DNA from: Cereibacter ovatus
Lineage (GTDB): Bacteria > Pseudomonadota > Alphaproteobacteria > Rhodobacterales > Rhodobacteraceae
DNA length: 64,000 nt
NCBI RefSeq assembly: GCF_900207575.1
Contig: NZ_OAOQ01000007.1
Coordinates: 62,001 to 126,000 of the forward strand
Reading direction: 5' to 3'
This document shows, in pieces, positions 28,046 to 35,728 of the stretch (position 1 is the first letter of the stretch; the number at the start of each line of letters is the position of its first letter). The translations under genes were made by a program, and so were the position numbers. The notes beneath the pieces are model-generated. The model did not search any database and was not told the DNA's origin. It was given only the letters and a program-made list of their open reading frames with translations.

Positions 28046-28557
28046 CCTTGCCCCTTCCGATAGCCAAGGGTCGATTGGCCGCGATTCCCGGCCCGGCCGC
28101 AAGCCCGCAACAGCGCGAACCGATCAAATTCCGGGCGGCCCGCCGCGGCCCGGCCGCAAAGCCCTTCCCGCACCGGCAAGGCTGCGCCGGAAACGATCCA
28201 TCTGGGGTATATGTTGACGCACCCCCCGTGCGACTTCTTGACTCGGTCCGGGTCGGGTCCGATGCTTCGAAGCGTGGTGATGAGTGTGGCAGGATCGTTG
28301 CAGGCGGATGCCTTTTGCATCCCGCAATGGCGCCTTGCCAGACATCCTTGATCGGCTGCGCGATCCGCGGCCCTGACGGACCGCCGGGAAAGCGTTGCCC
28401 GGCTACCGGAACATCCGTCCGTCGCGGCATCGCCCGCGCGGGAAGGCAAGGCTCGGACAGCGGCACGGCAGCACAACAAGGGACCAATTGACGCAGGCCG
28501 CCGCCTGCGGTATCGGATAACTTGTTTCTGCACCTGCTCGGATTTAAGGGGCGAGGG
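28046..28557. other. 512-bp divergent intergenic region (chelatase / appA)
   Basis: No protein-like frame, RNA gene or repeat that I can support. It contains the divergent promoters of the CbiX-type gene and appA. I looked for a TGT-N12-ACA PpsR box and saw none. A small GC hairpin (CGCAGGCCGCCGCCTGCG) lies at about 28492-28509. The appA ribosome site AAGGGGCGAGGG directly precedes 28558. Confidence 0.5.
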
Positions 28558-29910
28558 ATGGCACAAGAATTCGAAGGAGAGGTCGCGATGGCGGGCTCGG
28601 CACTGATCTCTTGCTGTTATCGCAGCGTTGCGGCCCCTGACCTGACAATGCGCGACGTTCTCGACATCGTCGAAGCCTCGCAGGTCCGGAATGCGGAAGT
28701 CGGCGTCACCGGCGTCCTGCTGTATGCCGGGGGACGGTTCCTGCAATGGCTGGAAGGCCCGGCCGATGCCGTCTCAAGCATCATGGGCTATATCAACCGC
28801 GACCATCGCCACAGCGAGATCGAGATCCTTTCGCAGGAAGCCATCGACCAGCGCCGCTTTGCCGACTGGCACATGCAACTGTCCTGTGCCGAATCCGACA
28901 TCCGCTGCATGGCCCCGGACGGGTGCGACCAGGTGGTGACCGTCGGCCGCAGCCTGCTGCCCGACGATACCGGCACCCTGCCGCTGGACCGTGTGGCCGC
29001 GGTGCGGCGCTTCCTGTCCGACGTCTGCGCCGCGCAGGGTCTGGTGCGCGAGGATGGCCCCGAGACGCCGACACTGGCGCTGTTCTCGATGCGGGGGCGC
29101 CATTCGCAACGCTCGGCGCTGGCTGAGGCAGCGGCGCGGCTGGGCGATCTGCTGCTGGCCGACCCGCTGGGCGCGCTGGCCGAGATCGAGACGCTGCTGC
29201 GCACCCACGCCCCCACCGCCACCGATTTCGCAAGACTTTACGAACGCTGCGCCGAGCGGCTGACACAAGACCTTGCCGCAGACCGGATCTCGGCGCTTCA
29301 GGTGACGCTGGCGCTGTCGTCGCTTCAGATGGCGCTGCGGCGCATCCACCACATGCCCGATCCGCAAAAGGGCCATGGCGCCGTGACGGTGGCCGCAACC
29401 CCGGGGCAGAAGCCGATCCTGGAAGCCGCACTGGCCGGCGAGATGCTGCGCGCGGCGGGCTGGTCCACCGCCGTGCTTTACCCCGAAAGCACCGCGGAAC
29501 TGGTGGCGCGCCTGAAAGCCACCCGCACCGCGACGCTGGTGATCGTGCCCAGCCTGCTGGATGGGCCGGTGCAGGAGGCGAGCCTTCGCGATCTGATCGC
29601 CGCGGTTCGGGCCGGGCAGGATCTGCCGCGCCAGCGCATCATCGTGGGCGGTCGGCTTGGCCGCGCAGCCCCCAAGGTGCTGCAAGAGACCGGGGCCGAC
29701 GCGGGCTTTCGCAACCTGTCGGATGTGGCGGGCTGCGTCGCCCGCGTGGCCTGCCCCGAGAATGCCGATTGCTGTTCGATGCGGGCCTGCCGGATGCCGG
29801 CCATGCAGTTCTGCGACAAACGCATCAACCCGGACTTCCTTCTGGCCAATGTCATGCCCAGTGTCCTGAGCCGGATGGCTGCCCGTCAGGACAGCCGCCG
29901 CAGCGCCTGA
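28558..29910 (+). CDS. appA: AppA: BLUF blue-light and heme/redox-sensing antirepressor
   Basis: 450 residues, the same length I recall for R. sphaeroides AppA. The ATG at 28558 reproduces its N-terminus. The BLUF domain has flavin-site residues Y21 (SCCYRS), N45, Q63 (FLQWLEG), W104 and M106 (FADWHMQL). The middle SCHIC-type heme-binding domain includes RRIHHMPDPQKG and KPILEAALAGEMLRAAGWST. The C-terminus is the Cys-rich tail CPENADCCSMRACRM. AppA binds PpsR and lifts its repression of photosynthesis genes in the dark or at low oxygen; blue light blocks this. Two PpsR-type boxes upstream of pucB in this window are likely downstream targets. Confidence 0.96.
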   Translation: MAQEFEGEVAMAGSALISCCYRSVAAPDLTMRDVLDIVEASQVRNAEVGVTGVLLYAGGRFLQWLEGPADAVSSIMGYINRDHRHSEIEILSQEAIDQRRFADWHMQLSCAESDIRCMAPDGCDQVVTVGRSLLPDDTGTLPLDRVAAVRRFLSDVCAAQGLVREDGPETPTLALFSMRGRHSQRSALAEAAARLGDLLLADPLGALAEIETLLRTHAPTATDFARLYERCAERLTQDLAADRISALQVTLALSSLQMALRRIHHMPDPQKGHGAVTVAATPGQKPILEAALAGEMLRAAGWSTAVLYPESTAELVARLKATRTATLVIVPSLLDGPVQEASLRDLIAAVRAGQDLPRQRIIVGGRLGRAAPKVLQETGADAGFRNLSDVAGCVARVACPENADCCSMRACRMPAMQFCDKRINPDFLLANVMPSVLSRMAARQDSRRSA

Positions 29911-30019
29911 CTTTTTTCGCTCAATCCTTCCGATCCCGGGTGCAACGCGCCCGGCAGTGCCTACATAGTGGCAGGTCGGCCAGCGGGCCGTCCCCACAAA
30001 AGGCTTGGCCGGAACGGCG

Positions 30020-31198
30020 ATGAACAAGACCAGATCCGAAAGGCTCTCTCCTGCACAGGCGACGCTTTCCCGAGGCCGCCGCCCCTTGATCACTGACGTC
30101 TCTGCCGCGCGCTGGCTGCTGCTTCTGGTGCTGGCCGCGTCGGTCTATTTCTTTCACGGCTTTCTGGTGCCGGTGCTGGCGGCGCTGATCATCGCCTTTG
30201 CAAGCTGGCCGCTGCTGTTGCGGCTGGAACAGGCGCTGGGTATCCGTCGCGGCTTTGCCGGGACGGCGCTGATCGTGATGATCCTTGCCTTCCTTGTCCT
30301 GCCGGTGATGGGCGCGCTGGTCTATGCCTTCGGCGAGTTGCAGTCCTGGATCGGCTGGGCGATCAACACCAACAGCCTCGGCGCCCCGCCGCCCGAATGG
30401 CTGGCCGGGCTGCCCCATGCCGGCCCGTGGCTGGCCGAACAATGGCGCGACTACATCGGCGAGCCGGGCGCGATCAGCGAACTGGTCCAGCTTGTCTCGG
30501 GCGCCAATATCGGCACCATTTCCCGCGGAATCCTGACGGCCGGAACCCTGGCCTTCCACCTTGCACTGACATTGCTGTTCACGCTGATCGCGCTGTTCAT
30601 CTTCTATCGCGACGGCGAACGGATCGCGGCGCAGATCGACCGCGCCGGCAGCCGCATCCTGCCCGGGCGCTGGGACCGGATCTCGCGCGTGGTGCCGGCC
30701 ACCATCAGCTCGACCGTCACCGGGATGACGCTGATCGCGATTGGCGAAGGCGTGGTGCTGGGCACGGCCTACTGGATCGCCGGGCTGGGCTCGCCGGTGA
30801 CGCTGGGCGTCATCACCGGCTTTATGGCGCTGGTGCCGGGCGGGGCACCGTTCTGCGTGGTGGCGGTGTCGTCCTATCTTGCGGCCAGCGGGTCGCCCTG
30901 GGCCGGGCTGGGCCTGTTTGTCTGGGGCACGGTCGAATTGTTCGTGGTCGACAAGACGATCCGCCCGGTTCTGGTCGGCGGGCCGGTCAAGCTGCCGTTC
31001 CTGCCGACCTTCTTCGGCCTTGTGGGCGGGGTGCAGACCATGGGCATCGTCGGCCTGTTCGTGGGCCCGGTGCTGATGTCGCTTCTGGTTGCGATGTGGC
31101 GCGAATGGCAACGAGAGCTTGAGTTGACCGAGCCGCCCGCCCTGACGGCCGAAACCCCCGCAAACGCCCTGCAACCACGACAAGCCGAAACCGCCTGA
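30020..31198 (+). CDS. AI-2E/PerM-family membrane permease
   Basis: 392 residues with about eight hydrophobic helices: WLLLLVLAASVYFFHGFLVP near the N-terminus, the long soluble segment 100-170, then ILTAGTLAFHLALTLLFTLI and the conserved late motif GFMALVPGGAPFCVVAVSSY. FLPTFFGLVGGVQTMGIVGL closes the protein. Family members include TqsA and Na/H-antiporter-like proteins; the substrate cannot be told. Monocistronic by spacing. TTG 30005 is an alternative start. Confidence 0.85.
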   Translation: MNKTRSERLSPAQATLSRGRRPLITDVSAARWLLLLVLAASVYFFHGFLVPVLAALIIAFASWPLLLRLEQALGIRRGFAGTALIVMILAFLVLPVMGALVYAFGELQSWIGWAINTNSLGAPPPEWLAGLPHAGPWLAEQWRDYIGEPGAISELVQLVSGANIGTISRGILTAGTLAFHLALTLLFTLIALFIFYRDGERIAAQIDRAGSRILPGRWDRISRVVPATISSTVTGMTLIAIGEGVVLGTAYWIAGLGSPVTLGVITGFMALVPGGAPFCVVAVSSYLAASGSPWAGLGLFVWGTVELFVVDKTIRPVLVGGPVKLPFLPTFFGLVGGVQTMGIVGLFVGPVLMSLLVAMWREWQRELELTEPPALTAETPANALQPRQAETA

Positions 31199-31370
31199 CC
31201 CGACGGCGCGCGTTTCAACCGGGCGCCGCACCTTCACCTGACAGGCCAAGGCCCGCGGGCCGGCCGATGCTGCTGCGCGGCGAGGATCGGCCCTTGACCG
31301 CGCCCGTAATGCGGCGCGACATGGGTGGCAGAGGGCGATCCACGCCCCGCGACTGCCAAGGGAACATCCC

Positions 31371-32906
31371 ATGTCCGCCACGCTTTCCGACCTTATTGCC
31401 TTTCACCGCAACGACGCGCTGGCGATCGGCGCACCGGACCGGCCGTGGCTGACCTATGCCGGCCTGCGCGATCTGGTGGAACACACGGTCCATGCGCTGC
31501 ATGCCGCCGGGATCGGGCACGGCGACCGGGTGGCGATCGTGCTGCCGAACGGCCCCGAGATGGCGGCAGCCTTCGTCGCCATTGCCGAAGGCGCGGTGAC
31601 GGCGCCGATGAACCCCGCCCACCGGCTGGATGAGTTCGAGTTCTATCTGGCCGATCTTGGCGCGAAGGCGGTGGTTCTGGCCGACGGCTATGACGGGCCG
31701 GCGCTGACGGCCGCCACGCGGCTGGGCCTTGCCGTGCTGCGTCTGGGCCATGATGCGGCAGATCCGGCCGGCAGTTTCACCCTGCGCGCAGAAACGGTGG
31801 CCCCGGGAGAGCCCGACCGCGCCACCGCGCGGCCCCGCGACATTGCGCTGATCCTGCACACCTCGGGCACCACCTCGCGGCCGAAGATCGTGCCGCTGCG
31901 CCACGGCAACATCGCAGCCTCGGCGCATCACATCGCGCAATCGCTGGCGCTGACACCGCATGACCGCTGCCTGAACGTGATGCCGCTGTTTCACATTCAT
32001 GGGCTGGTGGGGGCGCTTTCGGCCAGCCTTGCCGCGGGCGCCTCGGTCTGGTGCGCGCCGGGGTTCGATGCCCTGCGCTTTTTCGGCTGGCTCGAAGCGG
32101 CACGGCCGACCTGGTATACCGCGGTGCCGGCGATGCATCAGGCGATCCTGTCCCGCGCGCGGCACAACGCCGAGATCCTCGAACGGGTGCCGCTGCGCTT
32201 CCTGCGATCCTCATCGGCCTCGCTGCCGGCGCAGATGATGCGGGCGCTGGCGGACACCTTCCGCGCGCCGGTGATCGAGGCCTATGGCATGACCGAGGCC
32301 GCGCATCAGATGACCGCAAACCCGCTGCCCCCCGGTGCGCAACGGCCCGGATCGGTCGGGGTGGCGGCGGGCCCGGCGGTGCGGATCGCGTCGGAAACCG
32401 GGAACTGGCTGGTCGAAGGGCCGGGCGAGGTCGTGATCTCGGGGCCGAACGTGATGCCGGGCTATGAGGGCAACGAGGCCGCCAATGACGCCGCCTTCTT
32501 CGAAGCCGAGGGCCTGCGCTGGTTCCGGACCGGCGATCAGGGCCAGCTGGATGGCGATGGCTATCTGACCCTGACCGGCCGGCTGAAAGAGATCATCAAC
32601 CGCGGCGGCGAGAAGATTTCCCCGCTGGAAGTCGACGGGGTGCTGATGGACCATCCCGCGGTGGCGCAGGTGGTGACCTTCGCCCTGCCCCATCCGAAGC
32701 TGGGCGAGGAAGTGGCGGCGGCGGTGGTGCTGCGCGAGGGCATGGCCGCAGATGAGGCGGCAATCCGCGCCTTCTGTGCCGAGCGGCTGGCCGATTTCAA
32801 GGTGCCGCGGCGGGTGGTGCTGCTGGACGAGATCCCGAAAGGCGCCACGGGCAAGCTGCAACGGATCGGACTGGCCGAAAAGCTGGGACTGGCAGACCCG
32901 GTCTGA
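31371..32906 (+). CDS. AMP-forming acyl-CoA ligase (oxalyl-CoA synthetase-like)
   Basis: 511 residues of the ANL superfamily. P-loop-like LILHTSGTTSRPKIV, substrate-pocket motif PLFHIHGLVGAL, adenylate-binding YGMTEAAHQM, the hinge RTGDQGQLDGDGYLTLTGR and catalytic Lys near the end in PKGATGKLQRIGL are intact. Overall it resembles the Pcs60/AAE3 group that activates oxalate and small dicarboxylates; that specificity is inference. One base separates it from the downstream reductase, so they share an operon. Confidence 0.85.
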   Translation: MSATLSDLIAFHRNDALAIGAPDRPWLTYAGLRDLVEHTVHALHAAGIGHGDRVAIVLPNGPEMAAAFVAIAEGAVTAPMNPAHRLDEFEFYLADLGAKAVVLADGYDGPALTAATRLGLAVLRLGHDAADPAGSFTLRAETVAPGEPDRATARPRDIALILHTSGTTSRPKIVPLRHGNIAASAHHIAQSLALTPHDRCLNVMPLFHIHGLVGALSASLAAGASVWCAPGFDALRFFGWLEAARPTWYTAVPAMHQAILSRARHNAEILERVPLRFLRSSSASLPAQMMRALADTFRAPVIEAYGMTEAAHQMTANPLPPGAQRPGSVGVAAGPAVRIASETGNWLVEGPGEVVISGPNVMPGYEGNEAANDAAFFEAEGLRWFRTGDQGQLDGDGYLTLTGRLKEIINRGGEKISPLEVDGVLMDHPAVAQVVTFALPHPKLGEEVAAAVVLREGMAADEAAIRAFCAERLADFKVPRRVVLLDEIPKGATGKLQRIGLAEKLGLADPV

Positions 32907-32907
32907 C

Positions 32908-33882
32908 ATGCGGATCTGCATCTTCGGCGCCGGCGCGATCGGTGGTTATCTGGGCGCGAAACTGGCGCTTGCCGGGGCCGATGTGTCGCTGGTGGCGCGC
33001 GGGGCGCATCTGGCAGCGATGCAGTCCCGCGGCCTGACGCTGATCGAGGACGGGCGCGAGGTGAGGGTTCCGGTCCGCGCCTCGGCCGAGCCTGCGGATC
33101 TTGGGCCGCAGGATCAGGTGATCCTGGCGCTGAAGGCCCATTCCGTGCCCGCAGTGGTGCCGCAGGTGGCCCGGATGCTTGGGCCGGACACCACGCTGGT
33201 ATCGGCGGTGAACGGGCTGCCGTGGTGGTATTTCCACCGCCACGGCGGCGCATTGGAAGGGACGCGGCTGGACAGCGTCGATCCGGGCGGGCAGCAGTGG
33301 CAGCAGTTCGGGCCAGACCGGGTGCTGGGTTGCGTGGTTTATCCCGCCGCCGACGTGCCCGAGCCGGGCGTCATCCGCCATATCGAGGGCCGGCGGTTTT
33401 CCCTGGGCGAGCCGTCAGGTGCGATTTCGGACCGCGCTCTGGCGCTGTCGGCGGCGCTGACCGCGGCAGGGTTGAAGGCGCCGGTCCGACCGCGGCTGCG
33501 CGACGAGATCTGGGTGAAGCTGTGGGGGAACCTGTCGTTCAACCCGATCTCGGCGCTGACGCAGGCGACGCTGGATGTGCTGTGCACCGACCCCGGCACG
33601 CGGGGCGTGGCGCGGGCGATGATGCTTGAGGCCGAGGCGATCGCCCTGCGGCTGGGGGTGAAATTCCCGGTGGACGTCGAGCGGCGCATCGATGGCGGCG
33701 CGGCGGTGGGCGCGCACCGCACCTCGATGTTGCAGGATCTGGAGGCGGGCCGGCCGATGGAGATCGACGCCCTTGTGGGATCGGTGGCCGAAGTCGGACG
33801 TCTGGTGGGGGTAGCCACGCCCACCATCGCGACGGTGCTTGCCCTTGTGCGGCTGCGCGCGAAGGTGGCGGGTCTGGCCTGA
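32908..33882 (+). CDS. Ketopantoate-reductase (PanE/ApbA) family oxidoreductase
   Basis: 324 residues. NADP-binding Rossmann start CIFGAGAIGGYLGAKLALAG, QVILALKAHSVPAVVP, VSAVNGLPWWYF and the catalytic-helix Lys region RDEIWVKLWGNLSFNPISA. The C-terminal ApbA domain contains EIDALVGSVAEVGRLVGVATP. PanE reduces ketopantoate to pantoate in CoA synthesis, but many paralogues act on other 2-oxo acids. The pairing with an acyl-CoA ligase suggests such a paralogue. Confidence 0.82.
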   Translation: MRICIFGAGAIGGYLGAKLALAGADVSLVARGAHLAAMQSRGLTLIEDGREVRVPVRASAEPADLGPQDQVILALKAHSVPAVVPQVARMLGPDTTLVSAVNGLPWWYFHRHGGALEGTRLDSVDPGGQQWQQFGPDRVLGCVVYPAADVPEPGVIRHIEGRRFSLGEPSGAISDRALALSAALTAAGLKAPVRPRLRDEIWVKLWGNLSFNPISALTQATLDVLCTDPGTRGVARAMMLEAEAIALRLGVKFPVDVERRIDGGAAVGAHRTSMLQDLEAGRPMEIDALVGSVAEVGRLVGVATPTIATVLALVRLRAKVAGLA

Positions 33883-33912
33883 CCTTGGACGGATCCGGCA
33901 GACTGGACGCCG

Positions 33913-33956
33913 CCGGGGCGCTGCCCCGGACCCCGGGATATTTGGGCCAGAATGAA
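33913..33956 (+). repeat. Rhodobacterales intergenic element, copy 1
   Basis: A GC hairpin (CCGGGGC/GCCCCGG, 33913-33929) precedes ACCCCGG and the core GATATTTGGGCCAGAATGAA (33937-33956). The same 20-base core occurs inverted at 38020-38039. I recognise this as a dispersed intergenic motif of the order, usually at gene ends. Otherwise 33883-34063 holds no gene. Confidence 0.75.
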
Positions 33957-34063
33957 CAACGAGAGGGCGGCGTTCCGAAGTGGAACGTGGCACGGGCAGT
34001 TTTTTTCAGCCGGACGGGTGGCGGACATCGCATGGCGAAACCCGCGGCGGGATCATGGATGCG

Positions 34064-34089
34064 AAAAGGCCGCCCTTTCGAGCGGCCTT
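34064..34089 (-). terminator. Rho-independent terminator of pucBA
   Basis: AAGGCCGC (34066-34073) pairs with GCGGCCTT (34082-34089) around an 8-base loop. On the minus strand the stem runs into TTTTCGC. It lies 24 bp past the pucA stop, with no pucC gene following. Confidence 0.8.
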
Positions 34090-34112
34090 CCACAGATCGG
34101 CCCGGAGGTCGA

Positions 34113-34886
34113 TTACTGGGCGGCCACGACCGGAAGGCCCGTCACCGGGTCCAGCGTGGCAGCGACCGGCATGCCGTTCGCATCGGTCATGTTGACCACA
34201 TAGCCGGTTTCGGTCTTCGAGACCGACGACACGGTGTAGCCAAGCGCGTTCAGGCGGGCCGCGATGTCGACCAGCGACATGGCTGCCGGGGCAGCTTCTT
34301 CGGCCGGGGCAGCAGCTTCTTCAGCAGCCGGGGCAGCGGCTTCTTCAGCGGCCGGAGCAGCGGCTTCTTCAGCAGCCGGAGCAGCGGCTTCTTCAGCCGG
34401 AGCAGCGGCTTCTTCAGCGGCCGGAGCGGCTTCTTCGGCCGGGGCAGCGGCTTCTTCAGCGGCCGGAGCAGCTTCTTCAGCCGGGGCAGCGGCTTCTTCA
34501 GCAGCCGGAGCGGCTTCTTCAGCAGCCGGAGCGGCTTCTTCAGCCGGGGCAGCAGCTTCTTCAGCGGCCGGAGCAGCTTCTTCTTCAGCCGGGGCAGCAG
34601 CTTCTTCAGCAGCCGGAGCGGCTTCTTCAGCCGGGGCAGCGGCTTCTTCAGCGGCCGGAGCGGCTTCTTCAGCCGGGGCAGCGGCTTCTTCAGCGGCCGG
34701 AGCGGCTTCTTCGGCCGGGGCAGCGGCGACCGGCTTCGGAGCCGAGCCCTGATAGTAGTCGGCCAGCCACGGCGTGGTGTTCAGCACCGCCGCATGCACG
34801 GCGAGCGAGCTGATGGCCACGGTGCCCAGCAGCAGCGGAACGCCAACGGTCGGACGGACCACCAGCCACATTTTCGAGTTGTTCAT
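34113..34886 (-). CDS. pucA: LH2 alpha subunit with giant C-terminal extension (Puc2A-like)
   Basis: 257 residues. Residues 1 to about 48 are a normal light-harvesting II alpha polypeptide (MNNSKMWLVVRPTVGVPLLL...), with B850-ligand H31 in LAVHAAVL and Y44/Y45 after TPWLAD for the BChl acetyl bonds. Ordinary PucA ends at about 55 residues. Here residues about 53-201 are Ala/Glu/Pro repeats of the type PAEEAAPAAEEAA. Residues 203-257 form a small PepSY-like domain (SLVDIAARLNALGYTVSSV, PVAATLDPVTGLPVV). R. sphaeroides puc2A has a comparable long extension, as I recall. The extension should lie on the periplasmic side. Ribosome site GGAGGAGTAAC, 13 bp after pucB. Confidence 0.9.
   Translation of the reverse strand: MNNSKMWLVVRPTVGVPLLLGTVAISSLAVHAAVLNTTPWLADYYQGSAPKPVAAAPAEEAAPAAEEAAAPAEEAAPAAEEAAAPAEEAAPAAEEAAAPAEEEAAPAAEEAAAPAEEAAPAAEEAAPAAEEAAAPAEEAAPAAEEAAAPAEEAAPAAEEAAAPAEEAAAPAAEEAAAPAAEEAAAPAAEEAAAPAEEAAPAAMSLVDIAARLNALGYTVSSVSKTETGYVVNMTDANGMPVAATLDPVTGLPVVAAQ
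34282..34732. repeat. Ala/Glu/Pro-coding repeat block in pucA
   Basis: About 450 bp built from two alternating modules that encode PAEEAA and APAAEEAA (on the plus strand, variations of GCAGCGGCTTCTTCAGC with GCC or AGC changes). Units differ by third-base changes and by one extra EE. The long open frames on the plus strand here are shadows of this repeat. Confidence 0.9.
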
Positions 34887-34899
34887 CGTTACTCCTCCC

Positions 34900-35055
34900 T
34901 CAGCCGAGCCACGGCGTCGCCGCCGCCGCCAGGAAATGCGCGATCAGCGCCATGCCGCCGAAAACGCGGGTTCCCAGGATGAGCTGCTTCTGCACCTCTT
35001 CCGCTTCAGCGATCGTCAGGCCGCTCGGCCAGACTTTTTTCGGATCATCGGTCAA
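34900..35055 (-). CDS. pucB: LH2 beta subunit
   Basis: 51 residues read from a TTG start at 35055: (M)[19 protein letters not shown], then [20 protein letters not shown] and ATPWLG. It is the only in-frame start after an upstream stop and gives the family N-terminus. Ribosome site GGGAG lies 7 bases upstream. H40 in ALIAHFLA ligates B850 bacteriochlorophyll. Residue 22 is Gln (EEVQKQ), where R. sphaeroides PucB has, as I recall, His. Co-transcribed with pucA, 13 bp apart, behind two PpsR boxes. Confidence 0.93.
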   Translation of the reverse strand: MTDDPKKVWPSGLTIAEAEEVQKQLILGTRVFGGMALIAHFLAAAATPWLG

Positions 35056-35191
35056 CTTGGTACTCCCGAATATTCATCCATCATGCGTGTAGGGCCTGCA
35101 CGCTGGCTTCGAAAACGGCAGATCCCGCTGGCTTGGGTGTGTGATCCACTTGCCGCCCGGCGCCCTTACCGAATTCTCGACAGTGTGAACC

Positions 35192-35209
35192 TGTAACGAT
35201 TCTTGGACA
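35192..35209. promoter_or_regulatory. PpsR/CrtJ box 1 of the puc promoter
   Basis: TGTAACGATTCTTGGACA fits TGT-N12-ACA exactly. It is the pucB-proximal of two boxes whose starts are 25 bp apart, and lies 137 bp upstream of the pucB start, about where the -10 region should be. Confidence 0.8.
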
Positions 35210-35216
35210 TCCGCAA

Positions 35217-35234
35217 TGTCAACCTGATGAGACA
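35217..35234. promoter_or_regulatory. PpsR/CrtJ box 2 overlapping a -35 element
   Basis: TGTCAACCTGATGAGACA fits TGT-N12-ACA exactly. On the minus strand its last six bases read TTGACA (35222-35217), a good -35 hexamer directed at pucB. Paired boxes on -35 and -10 are the known arrangement for PpsR/CrtJ repression. Confidence 0.8.
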
Positions 35235-35276
35235 CCCCCGGAATCGGGTGCGACTTATTTGCCGGCGGTGCCTGCC

Positions 35277-35615
35277 TCAGCTGCCGCGATAGGTCGAATA
35301 AGCGAACGGCGAGAGCAGAAGCGGGACGTGATAGTGCCCGTCCGGGTCAGCGATGCCGAAGCGGATCGGGATCTGGTCGAGAAACGCCACCCCCTCGGCC
35401 ACCTGCCCGGTGGCGCGAAGATAGTCGCCGGCGGCAAAGACCAGCTCGTAAATCCCGGGGGCCAGGTTGCCAGCCAGCAACGGCGCATCGGTGCGGCCGT
35501 CGGCATTGGTCACCGCTTCGGCCAGGGGTTCGCCCGCGCGGGTCAGCGCGATCCTGATCCCGGCGGCGGGGCACCCCCGCGCGGTATCCAGCACATGTGT
35601 CGTCAGTCGTCCCAT
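35277..35615 (-). CDS. uraH: 5-hydroxyisourate hydrolase
   Basis: 112 residues from ATG 35615 with a strong ribosome site (AAGGAGG). Transthyretin-like fold with the family hallmarks: N-terminal [17 protein letters not shown] (His), RTDAPLL, and the invariant C-terminal tetrapeptide YRGS preceded by [15 protein letters not shown]. It hydrolyses 5-hydroxyisourate to OHCU, the second step of urate breakdown. Divergent from the puuE-uraD fusion, whose second domain takes the next step. Confidence 0.95.
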   Translation of the reverse strand: MGRLTTHVLDTARGCPAAGIRIALTRAGEPLAEAVTNADGRTDAPLLAGNLAPGIYELVFAAGDYLRATGQVAEGVAFLDQIPIRFGIADPDGHYHVPLLLSPFAYSTYRGS

Positions 35616-35728
35616 GCGATCCTCCTTCTGCCGCATCCAGCTTGCCGAGTTTCCCGAACGGATGCGACAGGGACTTGCAGGCGCCCGCTTTCGGGGCTTT
35701 CCTGAACCGTGAAGACGGAGAGCCTCCC

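Noticed and set aside
28046-28557. PpsR box or small gene upstream of appA
   Set aside because: No TGT-N12-ACA match and no protein-like frame was found.
33885-34112. pucC or another LH2 assembly gene after pucA
   Set aside because: The region holds a terminator and an intergenic element, with no membrane-protein frame.
34264-34752. Ala/Ser-rich open frame on the plus strand across pucA
   Set aside because: It is the mirror of the pucA Ala/Glu/Pro repeat; the minus-strand protein has a real LH2 N-terminus, ribosome site and PpsR-controlled promoter.
33885-34982. Long plus-strand frame with Ser/Phe/Gly repeats over pucBA
   Set aside because: Another frame of the same repeat, with no ribosome site and no similarity beyond the low-complexity block.
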